Notes under the pieces: generated by a model
What the model saw: only the letters and a program-made list of their open reading frames with translations
Database searches by the model: none
What the model was told of the DNA's origin: nothing
Shown: in pieces, positions 15,387 to 23,329 of the stretch
Layout of the letters: each line of letters begins with the position of its first letter
Numbering within the stretch: position 1 is the stretch's first letter
Assembly (NCBI GenBank): GCA_945879145.1
Contig: CAMCUZ010000022.1
Coordinates: forward strand, 1-33,816
DNA length: 33,816 nucleotides
Source: an uncultured Mediterranea sp.
GTDB taxonomy: Bacteria; Bacteroidota; Bacteroidia; Bacteroidales; Bacteroidaceae
Direction: 5' to 3'
Program-made: the position numbers and the translations under genes

Positions 15387-16232
15387 ATGAGAAAAACTAT
15401 ACTTTGGGCTCTTGCAGCCCTTGCGGTATCGGCTTGTGGACAGAAAAAAACGACCGTTGACCCCTTTGAACAGCTGACGTCTATGGTCGATTCGGCTGCC
15501 CATAAGGCCGATACCGTACCTTTACCCGTCGTAGAGGAGATTAAGCCCATCGAGGCAGATGAACTCTTCGACGACTTTATCTTCAACTACGCCCAAGACC
15601 ACGAACTGCAATTACAACGTACCAAGTTCCCCCTACCATATTATAAAGAAGACTCGCCGCTCAAGATCGAGAAAGCTTTTTGGAAGCACGATGATCTCTT
15701 CAGCAAGGAGAATGCCTATACACTGCTTTTTGACAACGAGGAGCAGATGGATTTGGTGGGCGATACAACCCTTATGTCGGTGCAGGTAGAGTGGATTTAC
15801 CTCAAGACACGCACCATCAAAAAGTACTACTTTGAGAAACTGAAGGGGGTGTGGATGCTTGAGGCCATCAATCTGCGCAAGATGGCCACCGATGAGCCGG
15901 CCGACTTTATCGCGTTCTATACCCGGTTTGCAACCGATTCACTCTTTCAGCAGAAGCACATTGCCCCCCGACTGCAGTTTGTTACGATTGATCCCGATGA
16001 TGAGTTCTCGATTCTGGAGACCACCCTTGATGCCGGGCAATGGACAGCCTTTAGCCCGCAATTGCCTAAGGAGCGCCTCTCCAACATCGATTACGGGCAA
16101 CACATCTCGCCCCAATCCCATACCCGTATCCTCAAGATTAACGGCATAGGTAATGGCTATTCCAACCTCTTCTACTTCCGCCGTCAAGGTGAGTCGTGGG
16201 AACTTTATCGATACGAGGATACCAGTATGTAA
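15387..16232 (+). CDS. lipoprotein, DUF4348-like
   Basis: A 281-residue predicted lipoprotein: MRKTILWALAALAVSAC is a signal peptide with lipobox (Cys17), so it is anchored to a membrane facing the periplasm or surface. The body has regular alternation of charged and aromatic segments (QRTKFPLPYYKEDSPLKIE, VEWIYLKTRTIKKYYFEKLK, SNLFYFRRQGESWELYRYED), matching what I recall of the Bacteroidetes family DUF4348, whose function is unknown. No catalytic motif is seen. It sits 30 bases after the threonine dehydrogenase and 39 bases before an MBL-fold gene, all on the plus strand. Confidence 0.8.
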   Translation: MRKTILWALAALAVSACGQKKTTVDPFEQLTSMVDSAAHKADTVPLPVVEEIKPIEADELFDDFIFNYAQDHELQLQRTKFPLPYYKEDSPLKIEKAFWKHDDLFSKENAYTLLFDNEEQMDLVGDTTLMSVQVEWIYLKTRTIKKYYFEKLKGVWMLEAINLRKMATDEPADFIAFYTRFATDSLFQQKHIAPRLQFVTIDPDDEFSILETTLDAGQWTAFSPQLPKERLSNIDYGQHISPQSHTRILKINGIGNGYSNLFYFRRQGESWELYRYEDTSM

Positions 16233-16271
16233 TGGCATGAACTACAAATCTCTAAACGCTCTGAATTGAAC

Positions 16272-17069
16272 ATGGAAAAACCAACTATTACCCTCACCTT
16301 TCTGGGTACGGGTACCTCTACTGGGGTGCCTGAAGTGGGGTGTTGCTGTGAGGTGTGCCACTCTACCGATCCTCGCGATAAACGACTGCGCTGCTCGGCA
16401 CTGATTGATGTGGGTGACACCCGCCTACTGATTGATTGTGGACCAGACTTCCGCCAGCAACTGATGCCCTTCCCATTAAGAGCCATTGATGCTGTGCTCG
16501 TAACCCATGAGCATTACGACCATGTGGGCGGATTAGACGACTTGCGCCCCTTCTGCCGCTTTGGTGAGATACCGGTTTATGCTAACGAGCTTACAGCCGA
16601 TCACCTGCGCATGCGCATGCCCTACTGCTTTGTGGATAAATCCTATCCAGGCATTCCGCGCATGGACTTGCGTATCGCCTCGCCTGGCGTGCCCTTCGCT
16701 GTGAAGAAGGTTGAGGTGATGCCGCTGGAGGTGATGCATGGTAAATTGTCTATTCTGGGCTATCGCATTGGCCAGAGCGTGGGCTACGTGACCGATATGC
16801 TCACTATGCCTGAGGCTTCATACCAACTGCTCGAAGGGGTAGAGCTACTCGTACTCAATGCTTTGCGCGAAAAACCGCACCCTACGCACCAGACCGTTAG
16901 CGAAGCGCTGAGGGTGGTGGAACGGCTCAAGCCTAGAGAGACTTACCTGATTCATCCTTCGCACCACATTGGGCTGCATGCCTGTGTGGAGCAACAGCTT
17001 CCGCCCCATGTCCACTTGGCATACGATGGGCTTTGCGTCCAACTTTCTGGGGATGTAACAAAAATTTAA
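16272..17069 (+). CDS. MBL-fold metallo-hydrolase, PhnP-like phosphodiesterase
   Basis: A 265-residue metallo-beta-lactamase-fold protein. LGTGTSTGVPEVGCCCEVC (11-29) is the PhnP-like N-terminus with clustered cysteines that bind a structural metal; THEHYDH at 78-84 is the HxHxDH di-metal site; later His residues lie in VMHGK and HPSHH. PhnP hydrolyses cyclic ribose phosphate in phosphonate breakdown, but no other phn gene is here, so another cyclic phosphate or nucleotide substrate is equally possible. The start ATG at 16272 is preferred over TTG at 16266. Likely in one operon with the lipoprotein gene upstream. Confidence 0.85.
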   Translation: MEKPTITLTFLGTGTSTGVPEVGCCCEVCHSTDPRDKRLRCSALIDVGDTRLLIDCGPDFRQQLMPFPLRAIDAVLVTHEHYDHVGGLDDLRPFCRFGEIPVYANELTADHLRMRMPYCFVDKSYPGIPRMDLRIASPGVPFAVKKVEVMPLEVMHGKLSILGYRIGQSVGYVTDMLTMPEASYQLLEGVELLVLNALREKPHPTHQTVSEALRVVERLKPRETYLIHPSHHIGLHACVEQQLPPHVHLAYDGLCVQLSGDVTKI

Positions 17070-17101
17070 TCGCTTCGACCTAAACTTTTATAAATTTTCT
17101 T

Positions 17102-17131
17102 TTGCTTTGTTAGAAATTAGTGCTATATTTG
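17102..17131 (+). promoter_or_regulatory. Bacteroidetes-type promoter of the DUF3352-like gene
   Basis: TTG at 17102-17104, exactly 19 bases, then TATATTTG at 17124-17131: a full consensus. The start point near 17138 leaves a leader of about 18 bases before the ATG at 17156. Confidence 0.75.
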
Positions 17132-17155
17132 CACCAAACTTTAACAATACGCACT

Positions 17156-18700
17156 ATGAAGCTGAAACTCATCATACGTCTGGCCATCGTAATCAGTGTG
17201 GTCTTGCTGTGTACGGGTTTTGGGGTCTATTCCTTCTTTCGCCTGAATGCCGAAGAACACCGTCAGGATTTTGACCTCTACTCCTTAGTACCGCAGGATG
17301 TAGTGGCTGTGCTTGAAACGGATCATCTCGGTGAGTTCGTTAGTTCTATTGATCAGATGAAGTGTAGCCGTGATGGGCGCTTCCTCTATGCTTCCGACCT
17401 TTTTGTCTTGCTCAAGGATGGACTGCATGCTTTGATTGACGAGTCGCCTCATGGCTTAAGCGTGCAGATGGATAAGATGCTGCTCAGCTTTCATCAGCCC
17501 GATGAACCGGCCAATCAGGTGCTCTATTGTGCTATGGGTCGTGGGGATTACGACCTGATGGAGCAGTTTATTAATAAATTCAGCTCCGCCTCTTTCCCTT
17601 CGAAGTTCATCGATTATCGGGGTGAAGAGATTCGGGTCTATCCCTTAGCCGACGGACGTTTTCTCTCGGTTTGCCTAACCCGTAACTTTTTGGTGGCCAG
17701 TTTTCAGAAACGTCTTATTGAGCAGGTGATTGATACTCATCGGGCTAAGAAAACACTCAGTCACCTGAAAAGTTTCAGTCGCTTGCCAGAAGAGGAGAAG
17801 CCCCATGCCGAAGCACGCCTCTTTGTTCGGATGCAAACGGTTGGTCTGGGTGCCGACTCCCTGCATACGCGTGCTGATGTAGGGGGATGGACGGCCTATG
17901 AGCTTCGCTTGGAGGAGGAGGCTATCTATTGCTCCGGCGTATGCCGCGACGATGGAGATACGGCTTCGTTTATTCATACCATGAAGCAGCAGCAGCCGAT
18001 GCAGGTCTCGTCGGGTGCCGATATTCCAGCTACTACCCTGTTTTACGATAGTTATTCGCTTACTGACAAGCGGAGTGTGTGGGAGTTCTTTTCACAGCAT
18101 ACACAGATCACGGATAGTGTGGCATCGTTGCGCTGGCAAGCCTTTTTGCAGGATCATGTCGGTACGCAGGTGCAATGCTGTATCTTTGCTGATCCCGCAG
18201 CAGATGCGCCTCTTTCGGATCCACATACCTTGCTTCTGCTGTCACTGAATCAGATGGATGCGACCAGAAAGCTCTTTCAGTCACTTTATCCCATTAGGCG
18301 TGGAGATAAGTACCATGTCTTGCCCGAGTCCACACTCTTTGCCGGACTCACAGGGATGTGGCGCGAGGCTCCTCTCTATGTGGATTTTTATCAGGGAAAG
18401 ATGCTTGTGGCTGATAGTGAAGTGGCCCTGCGTTGCTATGTGGATATGATACGAAGTGGCGAGGTGATGGAAGCGAGGGATGAGCATAAGCGGATTGAAA
18501 ACAGCCTCTCTTCGACGTGCCGTTTTTGGTTAGTGGCTGATATGGATCGCCTGCTCAAGTTGCCCGAAACCTATTCCTGCTTAATCCCGCGTTATTTCTT
18601 GAAAAATGCCCGTTTCTTCGGTGCCTTTACGATTGCTATTCAGTTGACCTGTGCGGACGATCTGGCCTATCCCAACATTGTGTTGCTCTATAAGGAGTGA
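17156..18700 (+). CDS. membrane-anchored DUF3352-like protein of unknown function
   Basis: A 514-residue protein with one N-terminal transmembrane segment (about 7-27, IRLAIVISVVLLCTGFGVYSF) and a large extracytoplasmic region. After the anchor comes LYSLVPQDVVAVLETDHLGEF, the kind of 'proteins with values per object' opening I associate with DUF3352-type Bacteroidetes proteins, with repeated beta-rich segments (VLYCAMGRGDY, RFLSVCLTRNFLVASF, PLYVDFYQGKMLVADSE). No enzymatic motif or cell-wall-binding domain is recognised. The start at 17156 places the hydrophobic segment correctly; the longer frame from 17120 would begin before the promoter. It is monocistronic with its own strong promoter and a downstream hairpin. 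Confidence 0.7.
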   Translation: MKLKLIIRLAIVISVVLLCTGFGVYSFFRLNAEEHRQDFDLYSLVPQDVVAVLETDHLGEFVSSIDQMKCSRDGRFLYASDLFVLLKDGLHALIDESPHGLSVQMDKMLLSFHQPDEPANQVLYCAMGRGDYDLMEQFINKFSSASFPSKFIDYRGEEIRVYPLADGRFLSVCLTRNFLVASFQKRLIEQVIDTHRAKKTLSHLKSFSRLPEEEKPHAEARLFVRMQTVGLGADSLHTRADVGGWTAYELRLEEEAIYCSGVCRDDGDTASFIHTMKQQQPMQVSSGADIPATTLFYDSYSLTDKRSVWEFFSQHTQITDSVASLRWQAFLQDHVGTQVQCCIFADPAADAPLSDPHTLLLLSLNQMDATRKLFQSLYPIRRGDKYHVLPESTLFAGLTGMWREAPLYVDFYQGKMLVADSEVALRCYVDMIRSGEVMEARDEHKRIENSLSSTCRFWLVADMDRLLKLPETYSCLIPRYFLKNARFFGAFTIAIQLTCADDLAYPNIVLLYKE

Positions 18701-18740
18701 TGGAGATGGATGTGTGGTGGTAGCAGTATCTATTTATACT

Positions 18741-18772
18741 TTAAGGGGCAGACCGATGGATCTGCCCCTTAA
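18741..18772. terminator. bidirectional hairpin between the DUF3352-like gene and trpS
   Basis: TTAAGGGGCAGA (18741-18752) and TCTGCCCCTTAA (18761-18772) form a perfect 12-bp stem with an 8-base loop between two convergent genes. It lacks a long U-tract. Confidence 0.7.
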
Positions 18773-18797
18773 GCTATACTATGTTGTGTGATAACGG

Positions 18798-19892
18798 TTA
18801 CTGGTTCTTGAACTTTTTGGCCTGTTCGGCAATCAGATCGGCATCATCGAAGTAATTGATCTTCATGGCGCGGCGCACTTCATCAAGCGTCTGTGCGGCA
18901 GTTTCGCGCGCTGTGTCACACCCCTTCTTCAGCATGTCGTAGATGGCAGGGATATCCTGCTCAAATTCCTTCCGACGGTTTCGGATGGGAGCAAGGGTCT
19001 CTTCCATAATGGCGTTGAGGAATTTCTTGACCTTCACATCGCCCAGTCCACCACGACGGTAGTGAGCCTTCAGTTCATCCAGATTGGGGTAGTCGGGTAG
19101 GTAGCGCTCAAAGTGTTCGGGGCGACAGAAGGCATCCAGATAGGTGAATACGGTGTTGCCTTCAATCTTACCGGGATCTTGTACCCGCAGATGGTCGGGG
19201 TCGGTGTACATGCTGCGAATTTTCTTCTGGATTTCGTCGGCCGAGTCACTCAGATAGATGCAGTTGCCCAAGCTCTTGCTCATCTTGGCCTTGCCATCGG
19301 TGCCTGGCAGGCGCAGGCAGGCCGCATTGTCAGGCAACAGAATTTCCGGCTCAACGAGTGTGTCGCCATAGATGTTGTTGAAGCGGCGTACAATCTCACG
19401 AGCCTGTTCAATCATCGGCTCCTGGTCCTCGCCTACAGGTACAGTGGTAGCCTTGAAGGCAGTGATGTCGGCAGCCTGACTGATGGGGTAGGTGAAGAAG
19501 CCTACGGGTATGCTCGTTTCGAAGTTACGCATCTGGATTTCCGTCTTTACCGTAGGGTTGCGTTGCAGACGGCTCACGGTCACGAGGTCCATGTAGTAGA
19601 AGGTGAGTTCACACAGCTCAGGAATTTGTGACTGGATAAAGATGGTGCTCTTTGTAGGTTCCAGACCGCAGGCCAGATAGTCCAAGGCTACCTCAATGAC
19701 ATTTTGGCGTACCTTCTCGGGGTTATCCATATTGTCGGTCAACGCTTGGGCATCCGCAATGAAGACGAATGTCTTGTCGTAGAGTCCTGAGTTCTGCAGC
19801 TCTACACGGCGTCTGAGTGAGCCGACATAGTGTCCGATATGTAGGCGTCCTGTGGGGCGGTCGCCGGTCAGTATGATTTTTTCTTTCTTCAT
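18798..19892 (-). CDS. trpS: tryptophanyl-tRNA synthetase
   Basis: A 364-residue class-I aminoacyl-tRNA synthetase charging tRNA-Trp. [15 protein letters not shown] has the HIGH signature at 18-21, and [11 protein letters not shown] is the KMSKS loop. [22 protein letters not shown] is the expected tryptophan-site block. Length is slightly above the common 330 residues. It has its own promoter on the minus strand and ends at the convergent hairpin 18741-18772. Confidence 0.95.
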   Translation of the reverse strand: MKKEKIILTGDRPTGRLHIGHYVGSLRRRVELQNSGLYDKTFVFIADAQALTDNMDNPEKVRQNVIEVALDYLACGLEPTKSTIFIQSQIPELCELTFYYMDLVTVSRLQRNPTVKTEIQMRNFETSIPVGFFTYPISQAADITAFKATTVPVGEDQEPMIEQAREIVRRFNNIYGDTLVEPEILLPDNAACLRLPGTDGKAKMSKSLGNCIYLSDSADEIQKKIRSMYTDPDHLRVQDPGKIEGNTVFTYLDAFCRPEHFERYLPDYPNLDELKAHYRRGGLGDVKVKKFLNAIMEETLAPIRNRRKEFEQDIPAIYDMLKKGCDTARETAAQTLDEVRRAMKINYFDDADLIAEQAKKFKNQ

Positions 19893-19930
19893 TTGATTCT
19901 TGTATTACTAATTGGGGTTTAAAACAGCCA

Positions 19931-19961
19931 CAAAGATACAACAAGTTACGAGTAATTACAA
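19931..19961 (-). promoter_or_regulatory. promoter of trpS
   Basis: On the minus strand TTG (complement of 19959-19961), 20 bases, then TATCTTTG (complement of 19931-19938), 38 bases upstream of the trpS ATG. Confidence 0.7.
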
Positions 19962-20027
19962 ACAAAAGGGAAATAAAAAAAAGGCGCATTAATCAGAGGT
20001 AGAAAGCGTATTAACCACCAGTATATG

Positions 20028-20059
20028 AAAAAAGGCAGTCACTTTAAAAGTAACTGCCT
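20028..20059 (-). terminator. intrinsic terminator of the tRNA-Tyr/tRNA-Gly operon
   Basis: On the minus strand AGGCAGTTACTT pairs with AAGTGACTGCCT (one G-U wobble, complement of 20048-20059 and 20033-20044), a 12-bp stem with a 3-base loop, directly followed by TTTTTT. It lies 13 bases after tRNA-Gly. Confidence 0.9.
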
Positions 20060-20072
20060 GGTTTTCAGTGAG

Positions 20073-20145
20073 AGCGGAAGACGGGGCTCAAACCCGCGAC
20101 CCTCAGCTTGGAAGGCTAATGCTCTATCAACTGAGCTACTTCCGC
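20073..20145 (-). tRNA. tRNA-Gly (UCC)
   Basis: A cloverleaf on the minus strand: acceptor GCGGAAG pairs with CTTCCGC, the anticodon stem TTAGC/GCTGA closes loop CTTCCAA with anticodon UCC, the T arm is GCGGGTTTGAGCCCCGT, and the discriminator is U73, as in other Gly tRNAs. CCA is not encoded. It is 27 bases downstream of tRNA-Tyr in the same transcript. Confidence 0.95.
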
Positions 20146-20172
20146 AATTTCATTCAACTTGCGTTAAACTTG

Positions 20173-20255
20173 TGGGCAAAGATGGATTCGAACCACCGAA
20201 GGCGTAAGCCAGCAGATTTACAGTCTGCCCCATTTGGCCACTCTGGTATTTGCCC
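20173..20255 (-). tRNA. tRNA-Tyr (GUA)
   Basis: A class-II tRNA on the minus strand: acceptor GGGCAAA/TTTGCCC, anticodon stem GCAGA/TCTGC around CTGTAAA giving GUA, a long variable arm (GGCTTACGCC), T arm with GGTTCGAATCC, and A73. 83 bases without encoded CCA. Confidence 0.95.
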
Positions 20256-20307
20256 TTTTGCTCCTCGTTCAGCTTGGCTCAAGTGCCTTGCTTTCTGAAT
20301 TGCGGTG

Positions 20308-20337
20308 CAAAGATACGACTATTTTTTTAAACTCCAA
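20308..20337 (-). promoter_or_regulatory. promoter of the tRNA-Tyr/tRNA-Gly operon, overlapping the ribH 3' end
   Basis: On the minus strand TTG (complement of 20335-20337), 19 bases, then TATCTTTG (complement of 20308-20315). The -33 element lies inside the last codons of ribH (stop at 20319), so the tRNA promoter is built into the end of the upstream gene. Confidence 0.75.
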
Positions 20338-20813
20338 AAAAAATCGACCATTTTTATTGCAGTCACTGCACATTCGTCACCTTTATTACCCAATTTTCCC
20401 CCTGCGCGCTCTTCTGCCTGGGCCAGATTGTTGGTGGTAATGAGTCCAAAGATAACAGGAACCTGACTTGTGGCGTTGAGTTGTGCAATGCCTTGGGTAG
20501 CGCCCATGCATACGTAGTCGAAGTGGGGCGTATCGCCACGAATCACGCAGCCCAGGGCAATGACGGCATCCACCTGGCCGCTTTCTATGAGGCAGTGCGA
20601 ACCAAAGGTGAGCTCAAAGCTGCCTGGTACGGTTTTGACGATGATGTTTTCCTCCTGTGCACCGTGGCGCTTCAGGGTATTGACTGCACCTTCAAGCAGG
20701 GCGCCTGTGATGGCCGGATTCCATTCAGATACCACGATACCAAATCGCATCTGGTTAGCCTGGGGTACTTGGTTGAAATCGTAGTCGGATAAGTTATGTA
20801 ATGCGCTTGACAT
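20319..20813 (-). CDS. ribH: 6,7-dimethyl-8-ribityllumazine synthase
   Basis: A 164-residue lumazine synthase, penultimate enzyme of riboflavin synthesis, forming a 60- or 10-subunit shell. [25 protein letters not shown] and [15 protein letters not shown] are the substrate-binding blocks; the His in PHFDY is the catalytic residue; IFGLITTNN completes the family. Length is typical. It lies 185 bases after the TPR-protein gene on the same strand. No FMN riboswitch is visible upstream; instead there is a 19-bp tandem duplication. Confidence 0.95.
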   Translation of the reverse strand: MSSALHNLSDYDFNQVPQANQMRFGIVVSEWNPAITGALLEGAVNTLKRHGAQEENIIVKTVPGSFELTFGSHCLIESGQVDAVIALGCVIRGDTPHFDYVCMGATQGIAQLNATSQVPVIFGLITTNNLAQAEERAGGKLGNKGDECAVTAIKMVDFFWSLKK

Positions 20814-20849
20814 GATGAACGTTATTTATGTGTACTGCGAATAATGCGT

Positions 20850-20887
20850 ATAAAATAGAAACCACAGAATAAAATAGAAACCACAGA
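20850..20887. repeat. perfect 19-bp tandem duplication
   Basis: ATAAAATAGAAACCACAGA occurs twice with no gap (20850-20868, 20869-20887) between ribH and the TPR gene. Related CCACAG / CTGTGG pieces recur at 20918-20923 and 20970-20975, so the 185-base spacer contains several direct and inverted copies of this core. No coding signal is seen there. Confidence 0.85.
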
Positions 20888-20998
20888 TTCTCACGGCAAT
20901 GTTTCAGGTTTCCACAGTGGATAGATATCCTTAATAAAACTGTGTTACGCTGTTACACCGGTGAAGATCTGTGGCTTTTGGTATCGGCTTTGCCCCAA

Positions 20999-21682
20999 TT
21001 ACTTCTTGCTCAGCTTGGCCTGCTCGATGTACTTGTCGATATCCATGGCCTGGTATGAGCGGAAGTATTTCTCTTTGATGGTGGTATATGCGCTGAGGGC
21101 ATCGTCGAATTTGCCCTGCTTCATATAGATTTTGCCAGCTTGCATCAGGAAGATGGGGCTGATGCTGTTGCTGTCGGCAGCCTTGGCAGCCTTCATCAGC
21201 AGCGAAGCAGCCTTGTCGAGCTGACCCAACTCAGCATAGCAGTTACCCATCGCACCCTGAATGGCGGGCGCTACCAGTTGGTCATCGCCATCGAATTGGT
21301 CAAGAGCCTTTGCGGCCTCTTCGTACTTGCCCAGATGATAGAGGCAGATACCACTGTAGGCTTGAGCCAGGTTGGCGGCTGCCGTGCCACTGAATTCATC
21401 GATCACATACTTGAAACCTTTGTAGCTGATGCTGTCGCCGTTGAGTGCATACTCGTAGAGGTCGGCCTCGAAGTACTCTTGACCTTTGAAGAGGGCGGCC
21501 TGTGCCTTCTCTTCGCGAGGCTCCACATAGAGGTTCTTATACATCACCACACCGGCTACGATGAGGATGACTGCCACTACGGCACCAATGATTGTTTTCT
21601 TGTTCTTCAAGAAGAATACCTCCGATTGTGTCAGTGCCTCTTCCACATTCAAGGCTTCATTTTGCTTTTTTTCTACTGCCAT
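20999..21682 (-). CDS. TPR membrane protein (YfgM-like)
   Basis: A 227-residue protein with a short cytoplasmic N-terminus, one transmembrane segment (about 30-47, TIIGAVVAVILIVAGVVMY) and a region of tetratricopeptide repeats (NLAQAYSGICLYHLGKYEEAAKAL, AIQGAMGNCYAELGQLDKAASLL, FLMQAGKIYMKQGKFDDALSAY). The architecture resembles YfgM, a helper of periplasmic chaperones and the Sec translocon, but TPR proteins are diverse and the function here is unproven. The start at 21682 (MAVEKKQNE) is downstream of a TACTTTTG promoter box; the longer frame to 21760 would start before it. Divergent from recF, with ribH downstream. Confidence 0.8.
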   Translation of the reverse strand: MAVEKKQNEALNVEEALTQSEVFFLKNKKTIIGAVVAVILIVAGVVMYKNLYVEPREEKAQAALFKGQEYFEADLYEYALNGDSISYKGFKYVIDEFSGTAAANLAQAYSGICLYHLGKYEEAAKALDQFDGDDQLVAPAIQGAMGNCYAELGQLDKAASLLMKAAKAADSNSISPIFLMQAGKIYMKQGKFDDALSAYTTIKEKYFRSYQAMDIDKYIEQAKLSKK

Positions 21683-21733
21683 TTTTATGTTTCGTTTTTT
21701 GTTATTATTCCGATAATAGAGTTTTTCGAACGG

Positions 21734-21741
21734 CAAAAGTA
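21734..21741 (-). promoter_or_regulatory. -7 box for the TPR-ribH unit
   Basis: TACTTTTG on the minus strand matches TAnnTTTG, 52 bases upstream of the start codon. A TTG occurs 16 bases further upstream (complement of 21758-21760), closer than the usual 19. Confidence 0.5.
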
Positions 21742-21815
21742 CATTATTTATAGCTATCAACGAAATTTCGGGCCTACTTTTTTTGATTCAAGTGCCGAAA
21801 AGGGGAAAATTATTG

Positions 21816-21823
21816 TATTTTTG
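21816..21823 (+). promoter_or_regulatory. -7 box for recF
   Basis: TATTTTTG matches TAnnTTTG, 44 bases upstream of the recF ATG. No TTG at the expected -33 distance. Confidence 0.5.
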
Positions 21824-21866
21824 CATCGATTTTCCCGTTAAATAACGATTGAACAACGTCTGAATT

Positions 21867-23042
21867 ATGATATTGAACCGAATTTCTATCCTTAATTATA
21901 AGAACCTGGAGCAGGTGGATCTCACCTTTTCACCCAAGCTGAATTGCCTCTTCGGACACAATGGCATGGGCAAGACGAACCTGCTTGATGCCATCTATTT
22001 TCTTTCGTTCTGCAAGAGCGCGGGCAACCCCGTCGATTCTCAGAACATCCGTCATGAGGCTGATTTCTTCGTTATTCAGGGCTTCTATGAGGAGGAGAAT
22101 GGTGAGCGAGAGGAGATTTACTGCGGCATGAAGCGGAGAGCCAAGAAGCAGTTCAAGCGCAATAAAAAGGAGTACCCGCGCCTTTCTGACCACATTGGCT
22201 TTCTTCCGCTGGTGATGGTCTCGCCGGCTGATGCTGATCTGGTGCTGGGAGGCAGCGAAGAGCGCAGGCGGTTTATGGATGTGGTCATCTCGCAGTCAGA
22301 TAGGGAGTACCTCGATGCATTGATTCGTTACAACAAGGCGCTCGGTCAGCGCAATGTGTTGCTCAAGAGCGAGCAGCCTGTGGACGAGGAGCTTTTTACG
22401 GTATGGGAGGAGATGATGGCCCAGGCTGGTCAGGTGGTGTTTGCCAAGCGCGAGGCTTTTATCCGTGAGTTTATCCCCATCTTCCAGGACTTCTATGCTT
22501 TTATTTCGCAGGAGCGTGAGGAGGTGTCGCTGAGTTATGAGTCGCATGCGCGTGATGCCTCTCTTTATGAGGTGATTCGTCAGAATCGTCCGCGCGATTT
22601 GATTATGGGGTATTCCCTCAAGGGTATCCATAAGGATGAACTGACCATGCAGCTGGGTGGCTATCCGCTGCGCCGAGAAGGGTCACAAGGACAGAACAAG
22701 ACCTACTTGGTGGCGCTGAAGCTGGCTCAGTTTGATTTTCTGAAGCGCAAGGGGCGCACCACGCCGCTTCTGCTGCTGGATGACATCTTCGACAAGCTCG
22801 ATGCGCAGCGTGTGGAGCAGATTGTGAAGCTGGTGGCAGGCGAGCGCTTTGGACAGATTTTTATTACTGATACCAACCGAGAGCATCTGGATCGCATCCT
22901 TCAGAAGGTGGGTAGTGCCCATTCCATCTTCAAGGTAGAGGGAGGTGTGGTGACCGATTCAACGCATACAGCCGGTTCACTTGATGCTACTGTGAGGCAT
23001 GAGGCTTCAGCTGGTGCCGCAGAAGGGGAGGAGAGTGTATGA
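21867..23042 (+). CDS. recF: DNA replication and repair protein RecF
   Basis: A 391-residue SMC-like ATPase that loads RecA on gapped DNA with RecO and RecR. The Walker A loop is GHNGMGKTN (30-38), the ABC-type signature is in REGSQGQNKTY, and Walker B is LLLLDDIFDKLD. NYKNLEQVDLTFSPKLNCLFG is the family N-terminus. The last 30 or so residues (after FKVEGG) are low-complexity and probably a disordered extension. Its stop overlaps the next start (ATGA), so dciA is translationally coupled. Confidence 0.95.
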   Translation: MILNRISILNYKNLEQVDLTFSPKLNCLFGHNGMGKTNLLDAIYFLSFCKSAGNPVDSQNIRHEADFFVIQGFYEEENGEREEIYCGMKRRAKKQFKRNKKEYPRLSDHIGFLPLVMVSPADADLVLGGSEERRRFMDVVISQSDREYLDALIRYNKALGQRNVLLKSEQPVDEELFTVWEEMMAQAGQVVFAKREAFIREFIPIFQDFYAFISQEREEVSLSYESHARDASLYEVIRQNRPRDLIMGYSLKGIHKDELTMQLGGYPLRREGSQGQNKTYLVALKLAQFDFLKRKGRTTPLLLLDDIFDKLDAQRVEQIVKLVAGERFGQIFITDTNREHLDRILQKVGSAHSIFKVEGGVVTDSTHTAGSLDATVRHEASAGAAEGEESV

Positions 23043-23329
23043 AGCGCAACAATGCACAATCCATTGGCGAACTGATACGTCACTACCTGCGGCAAGAGAG
23101 TCTGGAGACACCGCTCAACGAGGTGAGGCTTATCAAGGCCTGGCCCGAGGTACTGGGTCCGGCAATCGCTTCTTATACCAAGGAACTCTACATCAAGAAT
23201 CAGGTACTCTACGTCCATCTTACCTCGGCCGTATTGCGTCAAGAGCTGATGATGGGGCGTGAGATTCTGGTGCGCAATCTCAATGCCAAGGTGGGGGCCC
23301 AGGTCATTACCAACATTATCTTCCGGTAG
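23039..23329 (+). CDS. DciA-like protein (DUF721)
   Basis: A 96-residue protein of the DUF721 family: IGELIRHYLRQESLETPLNE, IKAWPEVLGPAIASYTKELY and LYVHLTSAVLRQELMMGREILVRNLN match the DciA core (W-x-x-(V/I)-x-G and L.V...S....L....). DciA family proteins in bacteria lacking DnaC/DnaI help load the replicative helicase DnaB. It overlaps recF by four bases, a pairing common in Bacteroidetes. Its 3' end overlaps the convergent PHP gene by 14 bases. Confidence 0.85.
   Translation: MKRNNAQSIGELIRHYLRQESLETPLNEVRLIKAWPEVLGPAIASYTKELYIKNQVLYVHLTSAVLRQELMMGREILVRNLNAKVGAQVITNIIFR

Noticed and set aside
20814..20998. Search for an FMN riboswitch upstream of ribH
   Set aside because: The conserved RFN blocks (such as AGGGGCAGGG and CCGACGG) are not present on the coding strand.
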